A stretch of DNA of 64,000 nucleotides, from NCBI RefSeq assembly GCF_009649815.1, contig NZ_WJIC01000002.1, forward strand, positions 248,001-312,000, written 5' to 3'. Positions 28,247 to 38,567 of the stretch are shown one piece after another. Below the pieces are notes generated by a model, which was given only the letters and a program-made list of their open reading frames with translations, searched no databases and was not told the origin of the DNA. This DNA is from Nocardia sp. SYP-A9097 (lineage in GTDB: Bacteria; Actinomycetota; Actinomycetes; Mycobacteriales; Mycobacteriaceae). The position numbers and the translations under genes are program-made. The first letter of the stretch is position 1. The number at the start of each line of letters is the position of its first letter.

Positions 28247-28300
28247 CGGGATCCGCACTGCAGCACGGGATTTCGAGGGCCGGCCCGCAGAGAGATCCGC

Positions 28301-28361
28301 ACACCCGGTCTGGAGATCGCGCACCCATCCGCATGAGGTGCGCGATCACCACACCGGGTGT
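28301..28361. terminator. Long hairpin between convergent SDR and rpfB
   Basis: Outer arms ACACCCGGT / ACCGGGTGT, a TGG/CCA segment and inner arms GATCGCGCACC / GGTGCGCGATC form a stem of about 25 positions with two mismatches around an 11-nt loop. It ends at the rpfB stop codon and probably terminates both transcripts. Confidence 0.8.
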
Positions 28362-28362
28362 T

Positions 28363-29553
<1,191 letters not shown>

Positions 29554-30381
29554 TCAAATTCCGTACACGCGCCGCGCATTCGCCGTGGTGATCTTGGCCA
29601 GCGTCACTGGATCCTGTTCCCGCAACTCCGCCAGCGATCGCAAGGTGTAAGGCAGCATGTAGGACTCGTTCGGCGCACCGCGGAATGGATGCGGGGTCAG
29701 GAACGGCGCATCGGTCTCGACCAGAATCTGGTCCTGCGGAACGAGTTTCGCGGCCTCCCGCAATTCGTGGGCGTTCTTGAAACTCACGGTGCCGGAGAAA
29801 CTCAGCACATAGCCCTCGTCCACACACGCCTGCGCCATATTTGCGTCGGAGGAGAAGCAGTGGAAGATCACGGTTTCCGGGGCGCCCTCGTCCAGCAGGA
29901 CCGCGAGCAGATCATGATCGGCCTCGCGATTGTGGATCATGAGCGGTTTGCGCAGCCGCTTGGCGAGATCGATATGCCAGCGGAAACCCTCCACCTGATC
30001 CTCGATGGAGGCACAGCCGTCGAGTTTGCCGGGCCAGTAGTAGTCGAGTCCGGTCTCGCCGACCGCGACCACACGCGGGTCCGCGGCGAGCCGCTCCAGC
30101 TCGGCCTTGGCGGCATCGTCGAGGACATTCGCACGGGTCGGATGCAGCGCCACCGCCGCGTACACCCGGTGATCCCAGTTCGCGGCTTGCACGGCGAAGC
30201 GCGCGGCGGCCAGATCGTCGGCGACCGTCACCACCTCGCGCACGCCCACCGCGGCGGCCCGATCCACAATGGCGGCAACCGATTCCGCGTCGGTGGCACC
30301 GCACGCGTCCAGATGGGTGTGCGCGTCGACGAGCGGGAACAGCGGCTCGGGCGGCTCGGGCGCCGGTCGGCGGCTAGTCAT
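29554..30381 (-). CDS. tatD: TatD-family metal-dependent hydrolase/DNase
   Basis: TIM-barrel hydrolase of 275 residues with two-metal ligands in LVDAHTHLDACG, the Glu in VVAVGETGLDYYWPG, MIHNREADHDLL, VIFHCFSSDANMAQ and LVETDAPFLTPHPFRG. The family has 3'-5' exonuclease or D-aminoacyl-tRNA deacylase-like activity; the physiological role is not settled. It begins MTSRRPAPEPPEPLFPLVDAH at ATG 30381, 66 bp from the divergent metG. It is first in the tatD-rpfB unit. Confidence 0.94.
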   Translation of the reverse strand: MTSRRPAPEPPEPLFPLVDAHTHLDACGATDAESVAAIVDRAAAVGVREVVTVADDLAAARFAVQAANWDHRVYAAVALHPTRANVLDDAAKAELERLAADPRVVAVGETGLDYYWPGKLDGCASIEDQVEGFRWHIDLAKRLRKPLMIHNREADHDLLAVLLDEGAPETVIFHCFSSDANMAQACVDEGYVLSFSGTVSFKNAHELREAAKLVPQDQILVETDAPFLTPHPFRGAPNESYMLPYTLRSLAELREQDPVTLAKITTANARRVYGI

Positions 30382-30447
30382 GAGCGAAACCTGCCACGGG
30401 GATATTCACGCGAGCTACTTCAGGCACGCAGATAGAGTAGACACACC

Positions 30448-32007
30448 ATGAGCGCATCCGACCGCCCCGCCTTCTATGTCAGCACAGCCATCGCGTACCC
30501 GAATGGTGTCCCGCACATCGGGCACGCCTACGAGTACATCTCCACCGATGCGCTGGCCCGCTTCAAGCGGCTCGACGGATTCGACGTGTTCTTCATGACG
30601 GGCACCGATGAGCACGGGCAGAAAGTGCAGCAGGCCGCCAAGGCCGCCGGGGAGCCCGAGGCCGAGTACGCGGCACGCAACTCCGATGTGTTCGAAACCA
30701 TGGACAAGGCCCTGGATGTGTCCTTCGACCGGTTCATTCGAACCACCGACGAGGACCATCACGCCGCGTCCATCGCCATCTGGGAGCGGATGGCCGCCAA
30801 TGACGACATCTACCTGGACACCTACGCCGGGTGGTACTCGGTGCGCGACGAGGCGTTCTACAACGAGGACGAGACCACCCTCCTCGAGGACGGCACCCGC
30901 GTCTCCACCGAAACCAAGACCCCGGTCGAGTGGACCGAGGAGTCGAACTACTTCTTCCGGCTCTCCAAGTACCAGGACAAGCTTCTCGACCTGTACGAGA
31001 GCAAGCCGGAATTCATGGCTCCGGCGACCCGGCGCAATGAGATCGTCTCGTATGTGAAGGCGGGGCTGAAGGATCTGTCCATCTCCCGCACCACCTTCGA
31101 CTGGGGCGTTCCGGTGCCCGGCGATCCGGCGCACGTCATGTACGTGTGGGTGGACGCGCTCACCAACTACCTCACCGGTGTCGGCTTCCCGAGTACGGAT
31201 TCGGCTGCCTTCCAGAAGTTCTGGCCCGCCGATGTGCACATTATCGGCAAGGACATCACGCGCTTCCACGCCGTGTACTGGCCCGCGTTCCTGATGTCCG
31301 CCGGAATCGAGCTGCCCAAGCGGGTTTTCGCGCACGGGTTCGTATTCCACAAGGGCGAGAAGATGTCCAAGTCGACCGGCAATGTGGTGTCGCCGACCGA
31401 ACTTGTCGACACCTACGGCCTGGACGCGGTGCGGTTCTTCCTGCTGCGTGAGATCTCCTACGGGCAGGACGGGGCGTACAGCCACGAGGGGATTGTCAGC
31501 CGGATCAATACCGATCTGGCGAACGAGTACGGCAATCTCGCACAGCGCTGCCTGAAGATGGTCGCACGCGACTTCGGCAGTGTGGTCCCGGTTCCCGGTG
31601 AATTCACCGGTGAGGACAAGGCCATGCTGGAACTCGCCCGCGCTCTGCCCGAGCAGGTACGTGCCGAATTCGATCAGCAGCAAATCCATTTGGGCCTCGA
31701 GCACCTGTGGAACACACTGCGCGAGGCGAACCGGTACTTCTCCGCCCAGGCCCCGTGGACGCTCGCCAAGTCCGGCACGCCCGAGGATGTGGCCCGCGAA
31801 GGCACCATCCTCTACGTGACCATGGAGGTCGTGCGCATCGTGACGCTGCTGGTGCAGCCCGTGATCCCCGGCTCCGCCGCCAAGATCCTGGACCTGCTGG
31901 GTCAGACCGATCGCGACTTCGCCGCCATCGCCACCCCGATCCAGCCGGGCACCGCCCTGCCGGAGCCCGAGGTTGTGTTCCCGAAGTACGTGGAGCCCAA
32001 GGCATAA
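30448..32007 (+). CDS. metG: Methionyl-tRNA synthetase
   Basis: Class I aminoacyl-tRNA synthetase of 519 residues that charges tRNA-Met. The HIGH motif is [14 protein letters not shown] and the KMSKS motif [10 protein letters not shown]; the anticodon-binding helical domain follows from about residue 360. The insert domain ([16 protein letters not shown]...) lacks zinc-binding Cys pairs, so this is the metal-free form, the same length as mycobacterial MetS. The ATG at 30448 is divergent from tatD. A strong palindrome ends the transcript. Confidence 0.97.
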   Translation: MSASDRPAFYVSTAIAYPNGVPHIGHAYEYISTDALARFKRLDGFDVFFMTGTDEHGQKVQQAAKAAGEPEAEYAARNSDVFETMDKALDVSFDRFIRTTDEDHHAASIAIWERMAANDDIYLDTYAGWYSVRDEAFYNEDETTLLEDGTRVSTETKTPVEWTEESNYFFRLSKYQDKLLDLYESKPEFMAPATRRNEIVSYVKAGLKDLSISRTTFDWGVPVPGDPAHVMYVWVDALTNYLTGVGFPSTDSAAFQKFWPADVHIIGKDITRFHAVYWPAFLMSAGIELPKRVFAHGFVFHKGEKMSKSTGNVVSPTELVDTYGLDAVRFFLLREISYGQDGAYSHEGIVSRINTDLANEYGNLAQRCLKMVARDFGSVVPVPGEFTGEDKAMLELARALPEQVRAEFDQQQIHLGLEHLWNTLREANRYFSAQAPWTLAKSGTPEDVAREGTILYVTMEVVRIVTLLVQPVIPGSAAKILDLLGQTDRDFAAIATPIQPGTALPEPEVVFPKYVEPKA

Positions 32008-32036
32008 CGGGATAGATCGTTCGAAACACCAACGGC

Positions 32037-32064
32037 GGCACCGGAACTCGGAAGTTCCGGTGCC
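32037..32064. terminator. Bidirectional terminator hairpin after metG
   Basis: GGCACCGGAACT and AGTTCCGGTGCC pair perfectly around CGGA. It lies between the stop codons of metG and the convergent SMP-30-like gene. Confidence 0.85.
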
Positions 32065-32083
32065 GTGCCGTTTCCGGGCCGAA

Positions 32084-33013
32084 TTATCGCGTCAAACGGG
32101 TGACGGTGCCGAGAAAACTGGTGGCGTACAACGAGTTCGAATCCCAGCCGGGGCCGGCGCCGAATCGCACCGAGGTCACGAAGGGGAGGCCGTCGGCAAT
32201 GGTGCAGTACGCGCCGGTGTCCGGATCGACTCGAACCACCCGGCCGGCGGCATTGAGCGCCACATAGACCGCACCGTCCGGGCCCACGGTCAAATCGTCG
32301 GCGGAATTGAGCGGGCCGAAACCTGGGAGGGTAATGCGCTGCGGCGTGGCACCGGGGTGATCGATATCGATCGCCCCGATTGTCGTGGTGGCGTCGAAAG
32401 TGGTGGAGACGAACAGTTTACGGCGCGCCGGATCGTAGGCCAGGCCATTGGTGAAAGTCAGTTCGGGAGCGAGGGAATGCGCGCCGGAACCGTCCGCGGC
32501 CACCCGGGTCAGTACCGCATCGGGGCCGAGGTCGCGGCTGACGACGAAGCCGCCATCGGGTAGCTGCGCCAGACCATTGGGCATATGCAGGCCGGAGGCG
32601 ACCGTGGCGAGCGCGCCGGTGGCCAGATCGACCGAGACAATCTTGCCGTCCGGAGTGTTCGTGACGCCGCTGGCGAATGTATTGCCCGAGTTCACATACG
32701 CGCTACCACCATTGATGACGATTCCACCCGGAGATTCCACCGCCGCGGCGAGCCCGCGGGTGCCGTCCGCGGTGAGCCGTTGCAAGCCACCACCGCCGCC
32801 GGTGAGGGAGATCTCGGAGAGCAGCAGTCCGCCGCGACCATCGAAGGCGAGGTTCTCCAGACTGCCGAAGCCGGAGGCGACAGTGGCCTTCGACCAGTTG
32901 GAACAGGACGTGGAATCCGGTGCGGCGGTGGCCATTCCGGGCAACGCGAGGGCGAAACCGACGCCGAGCTGTGCGGTCGCGAGACCACCGACCAGGGCTT
33001 TCCGTATGCGCAT
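32084..33013 (-). CDS. Exported SMP-30/gluconolactonase-like beta-propeller protein
   Basis: A 309-residue secreted protein. The signal peptide is MRIRKALVGGLATAQLGVGFALALPGMATAAPDS, followed by beta-propeller repeats such as LAFDGRGGLLLSEIS, MPNGLAQLPDGGFVVSRD, TNGLAYDPARRKLFVST, SADDLTVGPDGAVYVALNAAG and VRVDPDTGAYCTIADGLPF. The fold matches the SMP-30/Gluconolactonase/LRE-like group. Enzymatic activity cannot be inferred, and it may simply bind ligands. Two cysteines (CSNW near the mature N-terminus and YCTIADG) could form a disulfide. It is divergent from the nlt operon, with about 300 bp between the start codons. Confidence 0.8.
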   Translation of the reverse strand: MRIRKALVGGLATAQLGVGFALALPGMATAAPDSTSCSNWSKATVASGFGSLENLAFDGRGGLLLSEISLTGGGGGLQRLTADGTRGLAAAVESPGGIVINGGSAYVNSGNTFASGVTNTPDGKIVSVDLATGALATVASGLHMPNGLAQLPDGGFVVSRDLGPDAVLTRVAADGSGAHSLAPELTFTNGLAYDPARRKLFVSTTFDATTTIGAIDIDHPGATPQRITLPGFGPLNSADDLTVGPDGAVYVALNAAGRVVRVDPDTGAYCTIADGLPFVTSVRFGAGPGWDSNSLYATSFLGTVTRLTR

Positions 33014-33079
33014 GGCCCTAACCTAGCGGTAGCCGCCGAGCGAAATCCACTGTCGCCCAGACAGTTTCATATGGAAGTA

Positions 33080-33120
33080 GATGTAACTTCGGGTTACATC
33101 ACAGGGTCGTCGCCGACGAC
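33080..33120. promoter_or_regulatory. Two perfect inverted repeats upstream of nltA
   Basis: GATGTAAC-TTCGG-GTTACATC (33080-33100) and GTCGTCG-C-CGACGAC (33106-33120) are complete palindromes in the 297-bp region (33014-33310) between the SMP-30-like gene and nltA. A weaker one, TGTCT-C-AGACA, is at 33199-33209. No regulator is encoded beside them. The first has the form of a dimeric repressor site; the rest of the region holds no gene. Confidence 0.6.
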
Positions 33121-33310
33121 GTGAAGTCCCTCACAGCATCGGTCCGCGATCAGTCATAGGGCGATGCTCTCACCGGCGAAAACTCTTGCCGAACAGCATG
33201 TCTCAGACACTTTTTCCGAACTTCGCCCGGTCGCCGCTCTAGTTACCGTCGGGTACGGTCAGGACCGCCACCGATTCAGATTGCATTTCATCGTACTTTC
33301 AGGAGTCCCC

Positions 33311-34360
33311 GTGCCGCATTCTCGATTCGAGTCGATAGGCGCCTATCTGCCATCCAAACGCGTCACCACCGAAGAGCTCCTAGCGCAATTGCAGGAGACC
33401 CCGGGCTTCGATCTCGAAAAAATCACGGGCGTCAAGGAACGACGCTTCCGCGACACCACACCCGAAAACCACGAAGACTCATACATTCTCGCGATGAACG
33501 CCGCCCGGGACTGTCTTTCCAGGTCACAGTATGCGGCCGCGGATCTCGACGTGATCATCTCCACCTCGATCACGCGCAGCAAGGGTACCCGGATGTATAT
33601 GGAGCCCTCCTTCGCGGGCTCCCTCGCACGTGAACTCGGCGCGCGCCCGGACACCATTTCCTTCGACCTCTCCAATGCCTGTGCCGGAATGATGACGGGC
33701 ACATACATTCTCGATCGCATGATTCGCTCGGGCGCGATCAAGCGCGGCATGGTCGTGAGTGGTGAAGCCATTACTCCGATCGCCGAAACAGCGGTCAATG
33801 AAATCACCGAGAAATACGATCTGCAATTCGCCTCGCTCACCGTCGGAGACTCCGGCGCGGCGGTAATTCTCGACGAGGCTGTTGATGACAACGACAAGAT
33901 CCACTACATCGAACTCACCACCGCATCGGAGTTCTCGCACCTGTGCCTGGGCATGCCCAGTGAGAAGTCACAGGGCGTGTCGCTGTACACCGACAACCGC
34001 AAGATGCACAACGAATCCCGCTTCCTGCTCTGGACCGACACCCAGGGCAACTTCATGGCCGATCGTGGCACCACATTCGAGGACGAGGGCTTCGACTACA
34101 TCATTCACCACCAGTTCGGCGCGGGCGCGATTCCGTTCATGAACGCCATTGCCGCACGCGAGTTCGGCACGCCGATGCCGCCGGATCTGAATGTCATCGA
34201 GAAGTACGGAAACACCTCCACCACTTCACATTTCATTGTGTTGCACGATCAACTCAGCCAGCAGAACATCGCATCCGGATCCAAGATCCTGATGGTCCCC
34301 GCCGCCTCCGGCGTCGTCGGGGGATTCCTGTCCACCACGATTTCATCCCTGAAGGTCTGA
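33311..34360 (+). CDS. nltA: NltA, OleA/FabH-like Claisen-condensing thiolase (catalytic subunit)
   Basis: Thiolase-fold enzyme of 349 residues that joins two fatty acyl-CoAs head-to-head to a beta-keto acid. Catalytic residues are visible: Glu98 (TRMYMEPS), Cys124 (SNACAG), His267 (HHQFGAG) and Asn301 (YGNTSTTS). The GTG at 33311 follows AGGAG by five bases; an upstream in-frame extension has no ribosome site. It is followed after 1 bp by the related NltB, then by OleC- and OleD-like genes. This matches the published nocardiolactone (nltABCD) and lipstatin (lst) logic, where the A and B subunits form a heterodimer. FabH proper is unlikely given this context. Confidence 0.85.
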   Translation: MPHSRFESIGAYLPSKRVTTEELLAQLQETPGFDLEKITGVKERRFRDTTPENHEDSYILAMNAARDCLSRSQYAAADLDVIISTSITRSKGTRMYMEPSFAGSLARELGARPDTISFDLSNACAGMMTGTYILDRMIRSGAIKRGMVVSGEAITPIAETAVNEITEKYDLQFASLTVGDSGAAVILDEAVDDNDKIHYIELTTASEFSHLCLGMPSEKSQGVSLYTDNRKMHNESRFLLWTDTQGNFMADRGTTFEDEGFDYIIHHQFGAGAIPFMNAIAAREFGTPMPPDLNVIEKYGNTSTTSHFIVLHDQLSQQNIASGSKILMVPAASGVVGGFLSTTISSLKV

Positions 34361-34361
34361 C

Positions 34362-35273
34362 ATGGGCGTGCGCATCAAATCCACCGGAATCAGCCGGGCC
34401 GGAGACACTTTCAGCATTGTCGAGCTCAGCGGCGCGGCCGCGCGCCAGGCCATGGAGCGGGCGGACGTGCGGCCCGAACAGGTCGGCGTGCTCATCAACG
34501 CGGGCATCTTCCGCGACTCCAATACCGTGGAACCCGCTGTGTCGGCACTGATTCAGAAGGAAGCGGGCATCGGGCTCGACTACACCAAGGACGATCCGCG
34601 GTCGTTCTCCTTCGACCTCATGAACGCCGGCGTCGGCGTGCTGAACGCGGTGCAGGTGGCGCAGTCCATTCTGGCGACCGGCAGCGCCGAGCACGTGGTC
34701 ATCGTCTCCGGTGACACCCATCCCTCGCTGAAGCGGGGCGCGGCGGACGACGAATTCCCTTATGCCACAGCGGGTGCCGCGCTGCTGCTGGAGAACACCG
34801 ATGCGGACGAGGGCTTCGGCCGGGTGCACACCATCGCCGGTGCCGGCACGCCCGCCATCGAGTCGTATGTGGATGTATCGACCATGGGCACGCGCGGTCG
34901 CGAGCTCATGACCGTCATTCGCGAACCAGATGCCGAACAGCGCCTGCTCGACCTCGCCGCCGACGCCGCCCGCATGGCGCTCTCGGAGGCCGATCCGGAC
35001 CAGGCCACCACCGCGCTCATCTCGTCCACCCCCACCGCAGGCTTCCCGGAGCAGCTCGCCGCCACCCTGGGTATCGCGCCCAATGCGGTCTTCGGACCCG
35101 ATCTGTCCCAAGGTGATCCGCATACCGCGGCGCTGCCGCTGGCCTACGATACGGCCGTGACGAGCCGCGCCCTGGACGCGTTCTCGCATGTGCTGTTCGT
35201 CGCGGCCGGTGCGGGCCCGGCGGCCGCCGCCGTGCTCTACCGGCTGCCCGCCACCGTCGGAGCCCCGGCGTGA
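34362..35273 (+). CDS. nltB: NltB, OleA-like partner subunit without the catalytic triad
   Basis: A 303-residue thiolase-fold protein, shorter than NltA. The Glu of the family is kept as Glu57 in NTVEPAVSALIQKEAG. The cysteine position is replaced in FDLMNAGVGVLN (Cys to Gly90). The His motif is absent (SSTPTAGFPE), and the Asn region reads SQGDPHTAALPLA. It therefore cannot load an acyl chain itself. In the related lipstatin system LstB supplies a catalytic Glu to LstA across the dimer interface, and the same division is inferred here. Its TGA overlaps the GTG of nltC. Confidence 0.82.
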   Translation: MGVRIKSTGISRAGDTFSIVELSGAAARQAMERADVRPEQVGVLINAGIFRDSNTVEPAVSALIQKEAGIGLDYTKDDPRSFSFDLMNAGVGVLNAVQVAQSILATGSAEHVVIVSGDTHPSLKRGAADDEFPYATAGAALLLENTDADEGFGRVHTIAGAGTPAIESYVDVSTMGTRGRELMTVIREPDAEQRLLDLAADAARMALSEADPDQATTALISSTPTAGFPEQLAATLGIAPNAVFGPDLSQGDPHTAALPLAYDTAVTSRALDAFSHVLFVAAGAGPAAAAVLYRLPATVGAPA

Positions 35274-37201
35274 CGACCGCTACCTATTGGCAGGCCATCG
35301 ACCGCTTTCGCGCGGTCGTGGCCGACCAGCCCGATCGGGAAGTCGTCATCTTCCCGCACGGGCGGACCGACACCGGGCTCCCGGCGTATCGGCAGCTGAC
35401 CTACCGGGAGCTCGACACCTGGTCCGACACCATTGCCGCGCATCTGGTCGCGGCGGGTGTCGGCCGCGGCACCCGCACCATCGTGCTGGTACTGCCCAGC
35501 CCGGAGCTGTACGCGATCATGTTGGGGCTCTTGAAGATCGGCGCCGTGCCGGTCGTCATCGACCCGGGCATGGGACTGCGCAAAATGCTCAACTGCCTGC
35601 GCGCCGCCGATGCCGAAGCCTTCATCGGCATTCCGCAGGCGCATGCCGCGCGGGTGCTGTTCGGCAAGTACTTCCGCGATGTACGCGTGAAGATCACTGT
35701 GGGGCCGCGCTGGCTCTGGGGTGGACAGACCTTGCAGAGCTGGGGCACACCGGTGGCCACGGAAAGCGTTGTGGCCCAAGATATCAGCGATGCACCGTCA
35801 GCACACGGCATCAGCGCGCGGTTACGCGAACTGATTGCCACGCTGGAGGGTTCGCAGTCCAAGCGCGGCACAACGGCGGCGAAAGCCGTCGGCACCGCCG
35901 AACGCATGCGTCCGATCGTGAATACGCGACTGCGCACGGTACGGGACACGGTGGTCGGCGCGCGGGCGCGGTGGGAGCAGATCGCCGGGGGATCTGTTGC
36001 CGCCGTGGATGATTCGGCGCTGCTGTCGGAACGGGTACCCGCACCCGCCGACGAACTGCTGCTGATCGCGTACACCACCGGTAGTACCGGACCGGCCAAG
36101 GCCGTGGAGATGACGCACGGGAATCTGTCCTCCATGGTCGATCAGGTGGACGCGGCGCGGGGACGGGTCGCGCCGGACACTTCGCTGATCACCTTGCCGC
36201 TGGTCGGAATTCTGGACATGCTGCTGGGCGCGCGGTGCGTGCTGCCGCCGCTGGTGCCCAGTCAGGTGGGGTCCACCGATCCGGCGTTCGTCGCCGATGC
36301 GGTGAATCGATTCGGGGTGCGAACCATGTTCGCCTCGCCCGCCGTATTGATTCCGCTGCTGCGGTATATGGAGCGAACCGGAACGAAAGTTCCTACGCTG
36401 CACAGCATCTACTCCGGTGGCGCACCGGTGCCGGACTGGTGTATCGCCGGACTGCGCGAGGTATTGGCCGAGGACGCCGAGGTGCACGCGGGCTACGGGT
36501 CGACCGAGGCGCTGCCCATGTCGACCATCGAATCCCGGGAACTATTGGGCGGACTCGTCGAACGGGCGCATCGCGGTGAGGGCACCTGCATCGGTCGTCC
36601 CGCCGAGGGCGTACGCGCCAGGCTGGTCGCCATTACCGATGACCCGCTGCCCACCTGGGCCGACGCCGAGGCCCGTGAGCCCGAACTCGTGCAGACGCGC
36701 GGGATCGGTGAACTGGTGGTCGCCGGGCCGAATGTGAGCACCCGGTACTACTGGCCGCGCGAAGCCAATCAGGCGGGCAAGATCGCCGACGGCGATACCG
36801 TCTGGCATCGCACCGGCGATCTCGCCTGGATCGACCAGGAGGGGCGAATCTGGTTCTGCGGGCGTAAGAGTCAGCGCGTGGACACCGCTGACGGGCTCAT
36901 GTTCTCGGTACAGGTCGAGCAGGTCTTCAATACCCTGCCCGGCGTGGTGCGAACCGCACTGGTCGGTGTCGGTCCGCGCGGATCACAACGCCCGGTGCTG
37001 TGCGTCGAAGCCGAACCGGGGACCGACACCGTCCTGATGGCGGCGGAATTACGCACCCGTGCAGTCGAATTCGATGTCACCGCGCCGGTGATGACCTTCC
37101 TGTTCCATTCGAAGTTCCCCGTCGACATTCGCCACAATGCCAAGATCGGCCGCGAGCAGCTCGCCCGCTGGGCCGCACAACGGCTCGGAGAGGACAAGTA
37201 A
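35270..37201 (+). CDS. nltC: NltC, OleC-like beta-lactone synthetase
   Basis: ANL-superfamily enzyme of 643 residues expected to adenylate a beta-hydroxy acid and cyclise it to a beta-lactone. Motifs are YTTGSTGPAKAVEMTHGN (about 268-285), IYSGGAPVP, AGYGSTEALP, HRTGDLAWIDQEGRIWFCGR and the OleC-type C-terminal FPVDIRHNAKIGREQLA. Residues about 165-255 (ISARLRELIATLEG ... RTVRDTVVGARARWEQIAGG) look like an extra charged, helical segment relative to my memory of OleC proteins (about 550 residues). It starts with GTG inside the nltB stop (GTGA overlap), indicating tight coupling. Confidence 0.85.
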   Translation: MTTATYWQAIDRFRAVVADQPDREVVIFPHGRTDTGLPAYRQLTYRELDTWSDTIAAHLVAAGVGRGTRTIVLVLPSPELYAIMLGLLKIGAVPVVIDPGMGLRKMLNCLRAADAEAFIGIPQAHAARVLFGKYFRDVRVKITVGPRWLWGGQTLQSWGTPVATESVVAQDISDAPSAHGISARLRELIATLEGSQSKRGTTAAKAVGTAERMRPIVNTRLRTVRDTVVGARARWEQIAGGSVAAVDDSALLSERVPAPADELLLIAYTTGSTGPAKAVEMTHGNLSSMVDQVDAARGRVAPDTSLITLPLVGILDMLLGARCVLPPLVPSQVGSTDPAFVADAVNRFGVRTMFASPAVLIPLLRYMERTGTKVPTLHSIYSGGAPVPDWCIAGLREVLAEDAEVHAGYGSTEALPMSTIESRELLGGLVERAHRGEGTCIGRPAEGVRARLVAITDDPLPTWADAEAREPELVQTRGIGELVVAGPNVSTRYYWPREANQAGKIADGDTVWHRTGDLAWIDQEGRIWFCGRKSQRVDTADGLMFSVQVEQVFNTLPGVVRTALVGVGPRGSQRPVLCVEAEPGTDTVLMAAELRTRAVEFDVTAPVMTFLFHSKFPVDIRHNAKIGREQLARWAAQRLGEDK

Positions 37202-37206
37202 ACGAC

Positions 37207-37482
37207 ATGCGGCCGAAAACCATTGCGCTGCGGGTGATCCCGATTCTCGGCTGGGTCTATCTGGCTGTCGGGCTGCTGGCCGCGCTCGTGGATCGCGCGC
37301 CCGCCAATCGACTGCTGCGGGCGATCTGGTGGATCGACGCCTTCCTCAGCATTGTGGTGCACGCGGCGCAGATTCCGGCCGCACTGCGCGCCGCGGCGGC
37401 GAGCGACCGCTCCCCCGTCGAAACCGCCGTGCTGACACAGATTTTCGGTGCCACCTGGTGGAAGACACAGGAGGCGGCCTGA
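37207..37482 (+). CDS. Small two-helix membrane protein within nlt operon
   Basis: A 91-residue protein starting MRPKTIALRVIPILGWVYLAVGLLAALVDRAP, with a second hydrophobic segment LRAIWWIDAFLSIVVHAAQIPAALRAA and a C-terminus QIFGATWWKTQEAA. It resembles other small DUF-type membrane proteins but I do not recognise the family. The ATG is 5 bp after the nltC stop, and its TGA overlaps the nltD ATG (ATGA). The tight packing means it is co-translated with the pathway enzymes, perhaps to anchor them to the membrane. Confidence 0.75.
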   Translation: MRPKTIALRVIPILGWVYLAVGLLAALVDRAPANRLLRAIWWIDAFLSIVVHAAQIPAALRAAAASDRSPVETAVLTQIFGATWWKTQEAA

Positions 37483-38540
37483 TGTCCGAGGTCAAGAAGA
37501 AGGCGCTGGTCACCGGCGCGTCCGGGTTCCTGGGCGGTGCCATCGCGCGCCGTCTGGTGCTCGACGGCGGCTATGACGTCGCCATTCTGGTGCGCCCCAC
37601 CAGCAAGCTCGGCGATCTGGCCGATGTCATCGACCAGGTGGAGGTGTTGCACGGCGACCTCACCGATCAGGTCTCCCTGGAACGCGCCACCAAGGGCATC
37701 GACGTGGTCTTCCACAGCGCCGCCCGCGTCGACGAGCGCGGTACCCGCGCCCAGTTCGTCGCCGAGAACCTCACGGCCACAGAGCATTTGCTGCGGTCGG
37801 CGCGGCGCAACGGCGCACAGCGGTTCGTCTTCATCTCCAGCCCCAGTGCGCTCATGGACCGGGATGGTGGCGATCAGGTCGAGATCGACGAATCGGTGCC
37901 GTACCCGCGCCGGTACCTCAACCTGTACTCCGAGACCAAGGCCGCCGCCGAACGCGCAGTACTGGCGGCGAATGCCGACGGGTTCAGCACCTGCGCGCTG
38001 CGACCTCGGGCCATCTGGGGTGCGGGCGACCGCTCCGGGCCCATCGTGCGACTGCTGAGCCGGGCCGCCGCGGGCAGTCTGCCGAACCTTTCGTTCGGCA
38101 AACAGGTGAATGCCTCGCTCTGCCATGTCGAGAATATCGCCGATGCCTGCGTACATGCCGCGAGCTCCGAAAACACCGGTGGTAAAGCGTATTTCGTCGC
38201 AGATGCCGAGCAGACCGATGTGTGGGGCTTCCTCGGCGAGGTCGCCAACGGACTCGGCTACGCGGCACCCAGCCGTCAGCCGAATCAGCGCGTACTCAAC
38301 GCGGCCGTGGCGATCATCGATGCCGTCTGGCGGGTTCCGTTCATCGCCACCCGCTGGTCACCGCCGCTGTCGCGTTACGTGGTCGCCCTCATGACCCGCA
38401 CCGCCACCTACGACACCGGTGCTGCCGCAAGGGATTTCGGCTATCGGCCGGTGGTGGACCGGGATACCGGGCTGACCGAATTCCTGGCCTGGCTGCAAAC
38501 CCAGGGCGGCATAGTCGAATTGACCAAAGACCTGCGATAA
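37482..38540 (+). CDS. nltD: NltD, OleD-like NAD(P)-dependent 3-beta-HSD-type reductase
   Basis: Extended SDR of 352 residues that should reduce the beta-keto acid made by NltA/B to the beta-hydroxy acid used by NltC. The cofactor loop is LVTGASGFLGGAIARRL, with HGDLTDQVSLERA, the Ser in FVFISSPSALMD, the catalytic YSETKAAAE (YxxxK) and LRPRAIWGAGDR. The C-terminus ends GIVELTKDLR. The ATG at 37482 overlaps the preceding stop. Lipstatin LstD and OleD have the same family and role. Confidence 0.86.
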   Translation: MSEVKKKALVTGASGFLGGAIARRLVLDGGYDVAILVRPTSKLGDLADVIDQVEVLHGDLTDQVSLERATKGIDVVFHSAARVDERGTRAQFVAENLTATEHLLRSARRNGAQRFVFISSPSALMDRDGGDQVEIDESVPYPRRYLNLYSETKAAAERAVLAANADGFSTCALRPRAIWGAGDRSGPIVRLLSRAAAGSLPNLSFGKQVNASLCHVENIADACVHAASSENTGGKAYFVADAEQTDVWGFLGEVANGLGYAAPSRQPNQRVLNAAVAIIDAVWRVPFIATRWSPPLSRYVVALMTRTATYDTGAAARDFGYRPVVDRDTGLTEFLAWLQTQGGIVELTKDLR

Positions 38541-38567
38541 CGCAGGCACCGCGCATAAGAGGCAGGC

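Noticed and set aside
33311..34360. Calling nltA a FabH of primary fatty-acid synthesis
   Set aside because: The paired inactive paralogue, OleC-like and OleD-like partners and the absence of fab genes point to specialised metabolism.
33311..38540. Reading the operon as an olefin (oleABCD) cluster
   Set aside because: No OleB-type alpha/beta-hydrolase decarboxylase is present, and the split A/B thiolase pair is the beta-lactone (nlt/lst) arrangement.
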